This document shows, piece by piece, positions 28,390-36,441 of a stretch of 64,000 bases of DNA. Positions within the stretch are counted from its first letter, which is position 1. Each line of letters starts with the position of its first letter. The DNA is from Flavobacterium humidisoli (GTDB lineage: Bacteria > Bacteroidota > Bacteroidia > Flavobacteriales > Flavobacteriaceae): contig NZ_CP096829.1 of assembly GCF_023272795.1 (NCBI RefSeq), forward strand, positions 3,038,001 through 3,102,000. Direction: 5' to 3'. The position numbers and the translations under genes are program-made. The notes beneath the pieces were generated by a model that saw only the letters and a program-made list of their open reading frames with translations, made no database searches and had not been told where the DNA came from.

Positions 28390-28791
28390 TTAACGTGCAG
28401 CAACGCTTGTATTTTTTGCAAAACCTGGTTTGTAAACTGAAGAAATTGCAGTTCTTGATAAAGCTGCATTATCAGTTATTGTAATCTCGTATTTTGCTTT
28501 TTTTACGTTGTCTTCAACTTCTAAAAAATAAGTTCCCTCTGGGAATTCTTCTAGACTGAAAGTTCTCAAGATTCCTTCTTTACCTGAAGCGCTTTCAGAA
28601 TAAATTAAAGTTCCGTCTTTGTCATAAATAGCTAAATTGGCTTTCTGTACTTTATTAAGTGCGAAAGTGATCAGTTTTCCATTAGCTTTTAATACGTGAA
28701 GATTAAATTCTCCATTTCCGTCAATTGCGTAAGTGCTTATTCCTGTGAATAGCAACGCTGCTACTAAACTCAATTTTGCAATCTTTTTCAT
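28390..28791 (-). CDS. small exported beta-sandwich protein, paralogue 2
   Basis: The 134-residue protein begins with a signal peptide (about 1-22, GISTYA) and the shared mature start IDGNGEFNLHVLKANGK. Shared strands are LAIYDKDGTLIYSESASG and TFSLEEFPEGTYFLEVED. It is very close to paralogue 3 (same length, same SVYKPGFAKNTSVAAR-type end), so this pair duplicated recently. The gene, leader and upstream palindromic element are all duplicated. No function is known; export and a compact Ig-like fold are the only safe statements. Confidence 0.75.
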   Translation of the reverse strand: MKKIAKLSLVAALLFTGISTYAIDGNGEFNLHVLKANGKLITFALNKVQKANLAIYDKDGTLIYSESASGKEGILRTFSLEEFPEGTYFLEVEDNVKKAKYEITITDNAALSRTAISSVYKPGFAKNTSVAAR

Positions 28792-28882
28792 GGTACTTAG
28801 TTTTTAAATTAATAGTTCTAATTCTCTGATGCTAAATTACTTATGTATTACATGAAAAAGCGCAACTGTGTTTTCCTATTTC

Positions 28883-28922
28883 TATGCTATATTCTCATTT
28901 ACGAAACCGTTATAGGTTAAAA
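28883..28922. promoter_or_regulatory. shared upstream element, copy 1
   Basis: The 40-bp block containing CATTTACGAAACCGTTATA followed by GGTTAAAA lies about 90 bp upstream of paralogue 2. Its core AACC-GTTATA-GGTT is a palindrome. Copies occur at 29755, 30648 and 30922. Confidence 0.65.
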
Positions 28923-29027
28923 CGTGAATTATTTTTAACGTTTTTGTTAATTCAGTTATTATTTTCTAATGTTTTGCTTGATTTTGTATTTACATTGAAT
29001 TAAGGATTTATTTACAAAAAGAATTAG

Positions 29028-29132
29028 TTTTTACCGCAGAGATTCACAAAGTTTTTTCACAGAGATTCGCAAAGTTTTTTACTCAGCTTTGCGAATCTTA
29101 GTGCTTTACTTTGTGAATCTCTGCGGTAAAAA
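29028..29132. repeat. intergenic inverted repeat with 24-bp arms
   Basis: Perfect arms at 29028-29051 and 29109-29132 (TTTTTACCGCAGAGATTCAC... and complement), with an internal smaller inverted word of the cgcaaag family. Non-coding, between paralogues 2 and 3. Confidence 0.75.
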
Positions 29133-29149
29133 CCTAAAAGTAAAGAGCA

Positions 29150-29187
29150 AAAAAAAACAGCTCTATAACCACAAAGAGCTGTTTTTA
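29150..29187 (-). terminator. terminator of paralogue 3
   Basis: Stem AAAAACAGCTC with complement; nearly identical to the hairpin at 30042-30079, so terminator and gene were copied together. Confidence 0.75.
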
Positions 29188-29258
29188 AAACTTTTGAAAG
29201 TTTTTAAACTTACTAACTATCTAACCTCACTTTTATACTTTATGAAAGCATAAACTTT

Positions 29259-29663
29259 TTAGCGTGCTGCCACGCTTGTATTTTTAGCAAAACCTGCTTT
29301 GTAAACAGAAGAAACTGCGTTTTTAGATAAAACAGAAACTTCATCAGTTATGGTGATTTCGTATTTTGCTTTTTTTGTATTGTCTTCTACTTCCAAGAAG
29401 TAAGTTCCTTCAGGAAATTCTTCTAGGCTGAAAGTTCTTAAGATTCCGTCTTTACCTGAAGCACTTTCGGAGTAAATTAAAGATCCATCTTTATCGTAAA
29501 TTGCTAAGTTGGCTTTTTGCGTTTGGTTAAGACCAAAAGTGATTTGTTTACCATTAGCTTTAATTACATGCAGATTAAAATCTGCTGTTCCATCAATTGC
29601 ATATGTGCTTATTCCTGTGAAAAGCAATGCTGCTACTAAACTCAATCTAACAATCTTTTTCAT
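29259..29663 (-). CDS. small exported beta-sandwich protein, paralogue 3
   Basis: This 134-residue copy has the signal peptide MKKIVRLSLVAALLFTG..., the mature start IDGTADFNLHVIK and the strands LAIYDKDGSLIYSES and TFSLEEFPEGTYFLEVED. Relative to paralogue 2 it differs by scattered substitutions and a one-residue insertion near the end. The upstream 40-bp element and downstream terminator are also shared. As for its paralogues, a role at the cell surface or in the periplasm is likely, nothing more specific. Confidence 0.75.
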   Translation of the reverse strand: MKKIVRLSLVAALLFTGISTYAIDGTADFNLHVIKANGKQITFGLNQTQKANLAIYDKDGSLIYSESASGKDGILRTFSLEEFPEGTYFLEVEDNTKKAKYEITITDEVSVLSKNAVSSVYKAGFAKNTSVAAR

Positions 29664-29754
29664 GGTATTTAGTTTTTAAATTAATAGTTCTAATTCTCTG
29701 ATGCTAAATTACTTCAGTTGTAAGTAAAAAATGAATACTATATTCTCCAATTTA

Positions 29755-29794
29755 TATGCTATATTCTCATTTACGAAACCGTTATATGTTAAAA
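29755..29794. promoter_or_regulatory. shared upstream element, copy 2
   Basis: Same 40-bp block as at 28883, here with TATATGTT in place of TATAGGTT, about 95 bp upstream of paralogue 3. The rest of the 527-bp gap to 30190 carries a cgcaaag-type inverted repeat (29973-30016) and the terminator at 30042. Confidence 0.65.
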
Positions 29795-30041
29795 TTTGAG
29801 TTATTTTTCACTGTTTTTCCTTATTCGGTTATTATTTTTCAACGTTTTTAATGTTTTTTAATTTACATACAGTTAAAGATTTCTTTACTAAATGTAGGAA
29901 TGTGGGTGAGGCTCTAAGATGCTAAGTTTTATTCTTTGTACATTTATGTCGCAAAGTCAAACGAAGAAAAACGCAAAGATTCGCAAAGCTTAAAAAAAAC
30001 TCTGCGAATCTCTGTGTTGTAATCTGCAAAAAATAAAAAGC

Positions 30042-30079
30042 AAAAAAAAACAGCTCAGTAACCACAAAGAGCTGTTTTT
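30042..30079 (-). terminator. terminator of paralogue 4
   Basis: Stem AAAAACAGCTC with complement and T run; sister of 29150-29187. Confidence 0.75.
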
Positions 30080-30190
30080 AAAACTTTTGAAAGTTTTTAA
30101 CTTACTAACTATCTAACCTCACTTTTTATACTGTATTAGAGTATAAAGTTTTAAGTGCCGTGAAGAATTGCACTTAACCTTAATATTTTC

Positions 30191-30556
30191 TTAGTTAACA
30201 GAAACTGTACCTTTTGAAGATAAAACAGAACTATTAGCGTTAACAGTGATATCGTATTTTACTTTTTTGAAGCTGTCGGCAACCTCTAAAATATATTTTC
30301 CTTGAGGGAATTCTTCTAAACTGAAAGTTCTTAAGATTCCGTCTTTACCAGAAGCATTCTCAGTATAGATTAAATTACCATTTGTATCATATATACTAAT
30401 AACTGCTTTTTGTAATTGATTAATTCCAAAAGCAATTACCTTGCCATTTCCTTTTAATACATGAAGATTTAATGCTTCATTTCCATCAATTGCGTATGTA
30501 CTCATTCCTGTTAGAAGTACTGCAAATACTAAACTTAATTTCATAACCTTTTTCAT
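30191..30556 (-). CDS. small exported beta-sandwich protein, paralogue 4
   Basis: The 121-residue protein has the same plan: signal peptide (about 1-22), mature start IDGNEALNLHVLKGNGK, then ISIYDTNGNLIYTENASG and TFSLEEFPQGKYILEVAD. It lacks the last 12 or so residues of paralogues 2 and 3 (KPGFAKNTSVAAR-type tail). A -7 match TAACTTTG (minus strand) lies in its upstream region near 30600. It is divergent from the AraC regulator, with two copies of the palindromic element in the shared gap. Confidence 0.75.
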   Translation of the reverse strand: MKKVMKLSLVFAVLLTGMSTYAIDGNEALNLHVLKGNGKVIAFGINQLQKAVISIYDTNGNLIYTENASGKDGILRTFSLEEFPQGKYILEVADSFKKVKYDITVNANSSVLSSKGTVSVN

Positions 30557-30647
30557 ATTCTATAGTATTAAATTTTTTTCGTTCATTTCTCTGATGCAAA
30601 GTTATAGTAGCATGTGTGGTATTTTAACAACTATATTTTCCAATTTA

Positions 30648-30687
30648 TATGCTATATTCTCATTTACGAAACCGTTATATGTTAAAA
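30648..30687. promoter_or_regulatory. shared upstream element, copy 3
   Basis: Same 40-bp block as at 29755, about 90 bp upstream of paralogue 4. Confidence 0.65.
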
Positions 30688-30921
30688 TTTGACTTTAATG
30701 TTGTGTTTTTGTTAATTTGATTGTTTTTATTCAAAGTTTTTTAAAAACGGAGTACTTCTTAAAATTTCTATTTTTCTTACAAATTTTAACATATTGGCAT
30801 AAAATCGGGTTTTAAATAGGATAAATAGAAAAAAAGTGAGGAAAAAAAATAAGACCCTAAAAAAAAGCCGAATTTGATATAAAATCTTCAGTGTTAAGAA
30901 CGTTATTTTAATGTAAAATTC

Positions 30922-30950
30922 GCATTTACGAAACCGTTATAGGTTAAAAT
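30922..30950. promoter_or_regulatory. shared upstream element, copy 4, before the AraC gene
   Basis: GCATTTACGAAACCGTTATA plus GGTTAAAA recurs 57 bp upstream of the AraC-family start codon at 31007. A regulator that carries its targets' site in its own promoter is a common autoregulation pattern. Confidence 0.6.
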
Positions 30951-31006
30951 TTAAATTATTTTAGGTGTTTTTGTTAAATTTGCTATTATTTTTTAAAGAA
31001 ATTATC

Positions 31007-31879
31007 ATGAAGACTATTGCCCCAGCTCTTGAAGTGATAACTAACTCATACGGAAGTTCTTTTACCTACAGTAAACACGCCGAAAAGACCAATAGTAAAG
31101 CTCATTTATGGCACTATCATCCAGAAATTGAGTTGGTTTATATAAACGGCGGGGCTGGAAAAAGACAAATAGGAAGCCATGTTTCTTATTATACCAATGG
31201 TAGTTTACTTTTAATAGGAGCTAATTTGCCTCATTGTGGTTTTACAAATGAGCAGACAGGAAATACAACGGAAACCGTTATCCATATTAAACCTGAATTT
31301 TTGGGAAGTGACTTTTTTGTTGCACCCGAAATGAAAAAGGTGCAGAATATTTTGAAACAAGCTAAAGGCGGAATCGCTTTTGGAGGCGAAACAAAAAAAC
31401 GTATCGGAAAGAAAATTGAAATGATGGAAAACGAACCGCCATTTCAAAGACTTATAACGCTTTTGAGTGTTTTAGACGAATTGGAATCGGCTGAGGAATA
31501 TACCATTTTGAATGCCGACGGATTTTCGATGGAATTGCAAACTCAGGATAATGACCGTATGAATGTGGTTTTCAATTTTGTGAAAGATCATTTTCAAGAA
31601 TCTATTTCTATAGATGAGGTTTCGAGTCTGGTAAGTATGACTACGCCATCGTTCTGCCGTTATTTCAAAAAGATATCCAATAAAACATTTACGGAGTTTG
31701 TGAATGAATATCGTCTTGTGCATGCTTCAAAACTTTTGGCAGAACAGCCAATGAGTATTAATGAAGTTTGTTACGAAAGTGGTTTTAATAATTTCAGCCA
31801 TTTTAGCAAATCGTTTAAACAATATACTGGTAAAAGCGCTTCGCAATACCGTCACGAACATAAGATTATAATTAGCTAG
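31007..31879 (+). CDS. AraC-family regulator with N-terminal cupin domain
   Basis: Start chosen at the ATG at 31007 (MKTIAPALEVI), because the upstream part of the longer frame (from 30965) encodes only hydrophobic leader-like residues. The 290-residue protein has a cupin sensor (about 25-110, with HYHPEIELVYING and LPHCG) and a C-terminal double helix-turn-helix (about 185-285, SIDEVSSLVSMTTPSFCRYF and SINEVCYESGFNNFSHFSK). This is the plan of sugar-responsive regulators, though the ligand is unknown. The adjacent exported-protein cluster is its most likely target. Confidence 0.88.
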   Translation: MKTIAPALEVITNSYGSSFTYSKHAEKTNSKAHLWHYHPEIELVYINGGAGKRQIGSHVSYYTNGSLLLIGANLPHCGFTNEQTGNTTETVIHIKPEFLGSDFFVAPEMKKVQNILKQAKGGIAFGGETKKRIGKKIEMMENEPPFQRLITLLSVLDELESAEEYTILNADGFSMELQTQDNDRMNVVFNFVKDHFQESISIDEVSSLVSMTTPSFCRYFKKISNKTFTEFVNEYRLVHASKLLAEQPMSINEVCYESGFNNFSHFSKSFKQYTGKSASQYRHEHKIIIS

Positions 31880-31901
31880 TTTTGTAGCTAGAATTTTTTT
31901 T

Positions 31902-32050
31902 AGCCACGAATTCACGAATTTTTTTTTTTAATATTAATTTGTGAATTCGTGGTTTTTATTTTTGTTCAAAGAATGTCAATAGGATTTTGGTAATTAAATA
32001 AGTAAAGTGTTTTTTAAGATTTTAAAAGTGAAATTCGTGAATTCGCGGCT
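31902..32050. repeat. intergenic inverted repeat of the 'CCACGAATTC' family
   Basis: Arms AGCCACGAATTCACGAATT (31902-31920) and AATTTGTGAATTCGTGGT (31936-31953) pair at 16 of 17 bases, and a third arm lies at 32032-32050. A related element lies at 61333-61447. Confidence 0.65.
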
Positions 32051-32143
32051 ATTTTTTTATCGCAAACACTAGTCGGATTTTTCATATATTTTATTCTGAA
32101 AAAAGTTATATTTACAAACCCTAATCAGAAAAAAAATATCAAA

Positions 32144-33013
32144 ATGAAGAAATTTAAAATGCTATTGTCTGCATTTTTGCTTTGTCTTACCACCATGACA
32201 TATGCTGCAAAAGTAGACACACTTCAAGTTGCGAGTACCGCAATGGGTAAAACCTATAAAGCAGCGGTAGTTTTACCAAATTCTTATGCAAAAAGCAAAA
32301 CGGCTTTTCCGGTAATGTATCTTCTGCATGGGGCTTACGGACATTTTAGTGATTGGCTTAAAAATACTCCAAACAAAAAACTGGTTCATAATCTGGCAGA
32401 TCAATACAATATGATTATTGTAATGCCAGAAGGAGAAACGTTTAGTTTTTATATAGATAGTCCTGTAAATAAAGAAAGTCAGTTTGAGACTTTTATCACT
32501 CAGGAAGTGATTCAGAAAGTAGACAAAACCTATAAAACAATTGCCAATAAAAATGGTAGAGTGATAACAGGTCTTTCTATGGGCGGACACGGCGCATTGT
32601 ATTTATCTGCGAGACATCCAGAATTATTTTGTGCTGCAGGAAGTATGAGTGGTGCAGTAGATATGAGTACGATGCTTAACAGAGATTCTTCGGCACAGGT
32701 TGTAAAATTGATGCAGCCTGTATTTGGAGACAAAAGTGGCAATACGGAGTTGTACGAACAAAATTCTGTTTTAAGAATGGCCGATAAATTAAAATCGAAT
32801 AAGCTTCCTTTAATAATAGATTGCGGTGTAGACGATTTTTTAATTGAACCCAACAGAGAATTGCACAGGAGATTAGTTTATAATAAAGTTGACCACGATT
32901 ATACAGAACGTCTAGGAGCTCATACTTGGGATTATTGGGAAAACTCGCTTCCGTATCACGCATTATTTTTTAATAAAATACTAACTAAAAATCAGGCGAC
33001 TGTAAAAAAATAA
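32144..33013 (+). CDS. exported esterase of the alpha/beta-hydrolase (esterase D/tributyrin esterase) family
   Basis: The 289-residue protein has a signal peptide (about 1-22, MTYA) and an alpha/beta-hydrolase domain. The oxyanion region is seen in VMYLLHGAYGHFSDW, the nucleophile elbow GLSMGGHGA carries the catalytic Ser (about 147), and DCGVDDFLIEPN and LGAHTWDYW supply the likely Asp and His. Relatives cleave acyl esters, including acetyl and feruloyl groups on polysaccharides. It is a single plus-strand unit. Confidence 0.88.
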   Translation: MKKFKMLLSAFLLCLTTMTYAAKVDTLQVASTAMGKTYKAAVVLPNSYAKSKTAFPVMYLLHGAYGHFSDWLKNTPNKKLVHNLADQYNMIIVMPEGETFSFYIDSPVNKESQFETFITQEVIQKVDKTYKTIANKNGRVITGLSMGGHGALYLSARHPELFCAAGSMSGAVDMSTMLNRDSSAQVVKLMQPVFGDKSGNTELYEQNSVLRMADKLKSNKLPLIIDCGVDDFLIEPNRELHRRLVYNKVDHDYTERLGAHTWDYWENSLPYHALFFNKILTKNQATVKK

Positions 33014-33103
33014 GGACATTTTTATGGTAAAATAAGCCAAATCACTTTTTTTGGTTTAATTTTTGAAATACCTTTATAGTATAATCCTTAAAAAAAAATA
33101 ATT

Positions 33104-33643
33104 ATGAAAAAGATACTTACCTTATTTGCAGTTATCGGTTTAATTGCATTTTCTAGTTGCGAAGGACCAGAAGGGCCTCCAGGACCTCCTGGACAAGACG
33201 GACAAGATGGTGGATTAATTGCAGAAGTTTTTGAAATTCAAAACGTAAATTTTGATTTTAATAGCACAGATGGTTATAATATTTATAGAAAATTGACTCC
33301 GAATATTTATGATTCTGACGTTGTTTTAATTTATAGATTGGCTGGAACTGTTAATCCCACAACTCCAATTTGGCAGCAAATTCCTAGAACACTTTACGTG
33401 TCTCAGGGAGAGCTCGATTATGATTTTGATTTTAGTAAAGCAGATTTTACAATTTATGCTGGAGGAACTTATGATTTGGCTTTAACGCCAGATCTTATCA
33501 GAAATCAAACTTTTAGAATCGTAATTATTCCAGGTGCTTTTTCAACAACAGGAAAATCTGCTAGCAAGCCTGATTATTCAGATTATAATGAAGTAATTAA
33601 GAAGTACAACATTGATGATAGCAATGTCAAACAAATAAAATAA
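33104..33643 (+). CDS. lipoprotein with a short collagen-like stretch
   Basis: The 179-residue protein has a lipobox (FSSC, Cys19), then a short Gly-X-Y run (residues about 21-37, GPEGPPGPPGQDGQDGG) and a C-terminal beta-rich domain of about 140 residues. This arrangement is frequent in Bacteroidota surface lipoproteins of unknown role. The short collagen-like run directly after the lipid anchor probably acts as a stiff spacer. It has its own terminator. Confidence 0.8.
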   Translation: MKKILTLFAVIGLIAFSSCEGPEGPPGPPGQDGQDGGLIAEVFEIQNVNFDFNSTDGYNIYRKLTPNIYDSDVVLIYRLAGTVNPTTPIWQQIPRTLYVSQGELDYDFDFSKADFTIYAGGTYDLALTPDLIRNQTFRIVIIPGAFSTTGKSASKPDYSDYNEVIKKYNIDDSNVKQIK

Positions 33644-33659
33644 TTTTTAAATTGAATGT

Positions 33660-33691
33660 AAAAAAAGGAAATCGTAAGATTTCCTTTTTTT
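33660..33691 (+). terminator. bidirectional terminator
   Basis: Perfect 14-bp stem AAAAAAAGGAAATC, loop GTAA, T run, between convergent genes. Confidence 0.85.
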
Positions 33692-33715
33692 ATGAATATA
33701 TGTTTTGAAAGCTAA

Positions 33716-34687
33716 TTATTCTTCGCTTGACGAATCATTTAAAACTTTTTCTGGTCCGAATTTAAGCGAAACCAAAATTCCAACTAAAAGAGATAAAGCT
33801 ATAAATCCTAAAGAAGCCCATTCTGGAACGTGGAAGAAATCGTGTAAAAGCATTTTTAATCCAACAAAAGCTAAGATTGCTACTAAACTGTATTCTAAAT
33901 AACTGAATTTTGCCAGCATGTTTGCTAAGAAGAAATACATAGAACGTAACCCAAGAATAGCAAAAATATTAGAGCTGAATACTAAAAACGGATCTTTGGT
34001 AATAGCTAGAATTGCAGGAACACTGTCTACTGCAAATAAAACGTCCATCACTTCAATAACAATTAAAGCTACAAATAATGGAGTTGCTGCTTTTTTTGCT
34101 GTTTTGGTTGAAATGAAGAATTTCTCTCCGTCCGTTTCAGATGTAATCGGCATAATTTTTCCTAGCGTTTTATATACGAAGGAATCTTTTGGGTGAAAAT
34201 CTTCTTCTTCGCCAGAAAAAAGCATTTTTATAGCAGTAAATATTAAGAAGACTCCAAATACATACGTTGTCCAAGCAAATTTATTAATCAGCATAACTCC
34301 AAAGAAAATCATTAATCCGCGGAAAACAATAGCGCCTAATATTCCCCAGAATAAAACACGGTGCTGGTATTTTTGCGGAATTTTAAAGGAAGCAAAAATA
34401 ATAGCAATAACAAAGATATTGTCGACACTCAAAGAAAGCTCAATTAAGTAACCAGTAATAAACTTCATTGAAGCAACGGCTGGCTTCAAATTATCTGGAT
34501 TATCGATATAGTCTGTAGTGTATAGCCAGTAAATTACTCCTGAAAAAAGGAAAGATAAAGTAACCCAAACTAAGGTCCATTTGCTGGCTTCTTTTGTGCT
34601 AATAATATGGGGTGTTTTATTAAAGACACCTAAATCTAAAGCAAGAATAAAAATTACAGCAAGTAAAAAGAGTGACCAGACTATCAT
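33716..34687 (-). CDS. TerC/Alx-family integral membrane protein
   Basis: The 323-residue protein has about nine membrane segments and the TerC family signatures LSVDNIFVIAIIFASF and DVLFAVDSVPAILAIT with the paired acidic residues. Members export manganese or help load metals into exported enzymes; the Alx branch is linked to pH response. The acidic tail EKVLNDSSSEE is typical. It is convergent with the collagen-like lipoprotein gene. Confidence 0.9.
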   Translation of the reverse strand: MIVWSLFLLAVIFILALDLGVFNKTPHIISTKEASKWTLVWVTLSFLFSGVIYWLYTTDYIDNPDNLKPAVASMKFITGYLIELSLSVDNIFVIAIIFASFKIPQKYQHRVLFWGILGAIVFRGLMIFFGVMLINKFAWTTYVFGVFLIFTAIKMLFSGEEEDFHPKDSFVYKTLGKIMPITSETDGEKFFISTKTAKKAATPLFVALIVIEVMDVLFAVDSVPAILAITKDPFLVFSSNIFAILGLRSMYFFLANMLAKFSYLEYSLVAILAFVGLKMLLHDFFHVPEWASLGFIALSLLVGILVSLKFGPEKVLNDSSSEE

Positions 34688-34941
34688 AATAATTTTTTTT
34701 AATGATTTACAAAGATAAGTTTTGATGTTTAACTTAAAAATTAAATTTATCAGAAACTTACTTTTAAAATTAAATAATTTTTGTTATTTGTAAAGTGTTA
34801 AGTGTTATAAAGTTATGATGTTTTTTTAGTGTAAAAGTTGTTTCTTGATTAGGAAAGCAGGGATTCTGATATTGTGAAAGTTTACAAAAATTGCCAAACC
34901 TGGAAGGTTTAAAAAAAAAACTCATCAAACGAAATCATAAA

Positions 34942-34973
34942 AAAAAGTGCCAACAATTACGATGGCACTTTTT
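34942..34973 (-). terminator. terminator of the class II-like glutamine synthetase gene
   Basis: Stem AAAAAGTGCCA with complement and T run, 23 bp after the stop. The rest of the 308-bp gap (34688-34995) shows nothing else recognisable. Confidence 0.8.
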
Positions 34974-34995
34974 AGAATATAATTTAAGCTTTGAA

Positions 34996-36012
34996 TTATA
35001 GCGCTGATTTAACAGTTTTGATAATTCTAGCAGCAATTTTGTAAGGGTCTCCGTTTGAAGCTGGTCTTCTGTCTTCCAACCATCCTTTCCATCCTTTTTG
35101 AACAGTCATTAAAGGAATTCTGATAGAACATCCTCTGTCTGAAACTCCATAAGAGAAATCGTGAATAGAAGCTGTTTCGTGTTTACCAGTTAAACGTTGG
35201 TCGTTGTAAGCTCCGTAAACTGCGATGTGCTCAGCAGTAACAGGACGGAAAGCTTCGCAGATTCTTTCGTAAGTTGCTTGGTCTCCACATGTTCTTAAAA
35301 CTTCGTTAGAGAAGTTAGCGTGCATTCCAGAACCATTCCAGTCTGTATCTCCTAGAGGTTTTGGGTGATATTCAATATAGTAACCATATTTCTCAGTTAA
35401 ACGGTCTAATAGGTAACGAGCAACCCAGATTTCATCTCCAGCTTTTTTAGCACCTTTAGCAAATAATTGGAATTCCCATTGTCCGCAAGCAACCTCTTGG
35501 TTGATTCCTTCAAAGTTGATTCCAGCAGCAATACATAAATCAGCATGCTCTTCAACTAATTTTCTACCGTGTGTGTTTTTTCCACCTACTGAACAGTAGT
35601 ACATCCCTTGTGGAGCAGGGTATCCTCCAACTGGGAAACCAAGTGGAAGTTGAGTTTTAGTATCCATAATGAAATACTCTTGTTCGAAACCAAACCAAAA
35701 ATCATCATTATCATCATCAATTGTAGCTCTACCGTTAGAAGGGTGTGGAGTCCCGTCTGCATACATAACTTCAGACATAACTAACCATCCATTGATACGA
35801 GTTGGATCTGGATAAATTGCAACAGGAACTAAAAGACAGTCAGAAGAACCACCTTCAGCTTGTTTAGTTGACGAACCATCAAATGACCAGTTTCCAAGTT
35901 CTTCTAATGTTCCTTTGAAGTTTTCGTGTTCTTCAACTTTAGTTTTACTTCTAAGATTTTGAGTTGGTTCATATCCATCTAACCAAATGTACTCTAACTT
36001 AATTTTAGCCAT
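34996..36012 (-). CDS. glnII: glutamine synthetase, class II-like (beta-grasp type)
   Basis: The enzyme joins ammonia to glutamate with ATP. Start set at the ATG at 36012-36010 (MAKIKLEYIW), because a promoter lies upstream of it and inside the longer frame. The 338-residue length is that of the short eukaryote-like class II. Visible motifs are the beta-grasp start, NWSFDGSSTKQAEGGSSD, GFEQEYFI, GQWEFQ and the ATP-binding NGSGMHANFS. It is divergent from a class III synthetase, so the window holds both types. Confidence 0.92.
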   Translation of the reverse strand: MAKIKLEYIWLDGYEPTQNLRSKTKVEEHENFKGTLEELGNWSFDGSSTKQAEGGSSDCLLVPVAIYPDPTRINGWLVMSEVMYADGTPHPSNGRATIDDDNDDFWFGFEQEYFIMDTKTQLPLGFPVGGYPAPQGMYYCSVGGKNTHGRKLVEEHADLCIAAGINFEGINQEVACGQWEFQLFAKGAKKAGDEIWVARYLLDRLTEKYGYYIEYHPKPLGDTDWNGSGMHANFSNEVLRTCGDQATYERICEAFRPVTAEHIAVYGAYNDQRLTGKHETASIHDFSYGVSDRGCSIRIPLMTVQKGWKGWLEDRRPASNGDPYKIAARIIKTVKSAL

Positions 36013-36051
36013 AATAATATAAATTAATTTTTTTGTTTTTTTTCGTTGGGT

Positions 36052-36080
36052 CAAATATAGATTTATTTTTTTAGTCCCAA
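36052..36080 (-). promoter_or_regulatory. promoter of the class II-like glutamine synthetase gene
   Basis: On the minus strand TTG (36080-36078), an 18-bp spacer and TATATTTG (36059-36052) form a consensus promoter, 40 bp before the ATG at 36012. It decides against the upstream ATG at 36132. Confidence 0.75.
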
Positions 36081-36384
36081 AAATTAGGGGGCTATTTTGT
36101 TTTGCGAAGTATAATTTTTTGGATAAGCGCAATTTTGTGAGGGGTATATTTTAAAAAAAGCAATTTTAGTAAGCTTAAAAAAATAAATTCGTAATAATTA
36201 CGGTTCATTTTTGAATTTATGAGTTAAGAAATTATGAAAAAATGTTTATTTAATCAATAATACCGTACAGTTTTGTTATATTTCTATGATTTGAATTCAT
36301 TATTCTTTGAAAAAAGCGTTTTATGTTGAAAAATCACTGACTAAAAATCTATAATTTATATTCCAAACAGGCTTATTTATTGTT

Positions 36385-36392
36385 TATATTTG
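36385..36392 (+). promoter_or_regulatory. -7 element of the class III glutamine synthetase gene
   Basis: TATATTTG lies 49 bp before the start codon at 36442. No TTG at the expected distance is seen, so an activator may be needed. The remainder of the 429-bp divergent gap shows no other site I can support. Confidence 0.45.
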
Positions 36393-36441
36393 TTGCTTCT
36401 TTTTTAATGAAAATTAGTACGAATTTAAAATATACATAACC

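Noticed and set aside
36013..36132. N-terminal extension of the class II-like glutamine synthetase
   Set aside because: A consensus minus-strand promoter lies inside it (36052-36080) and the ATG at 36012 gives the normal family length.
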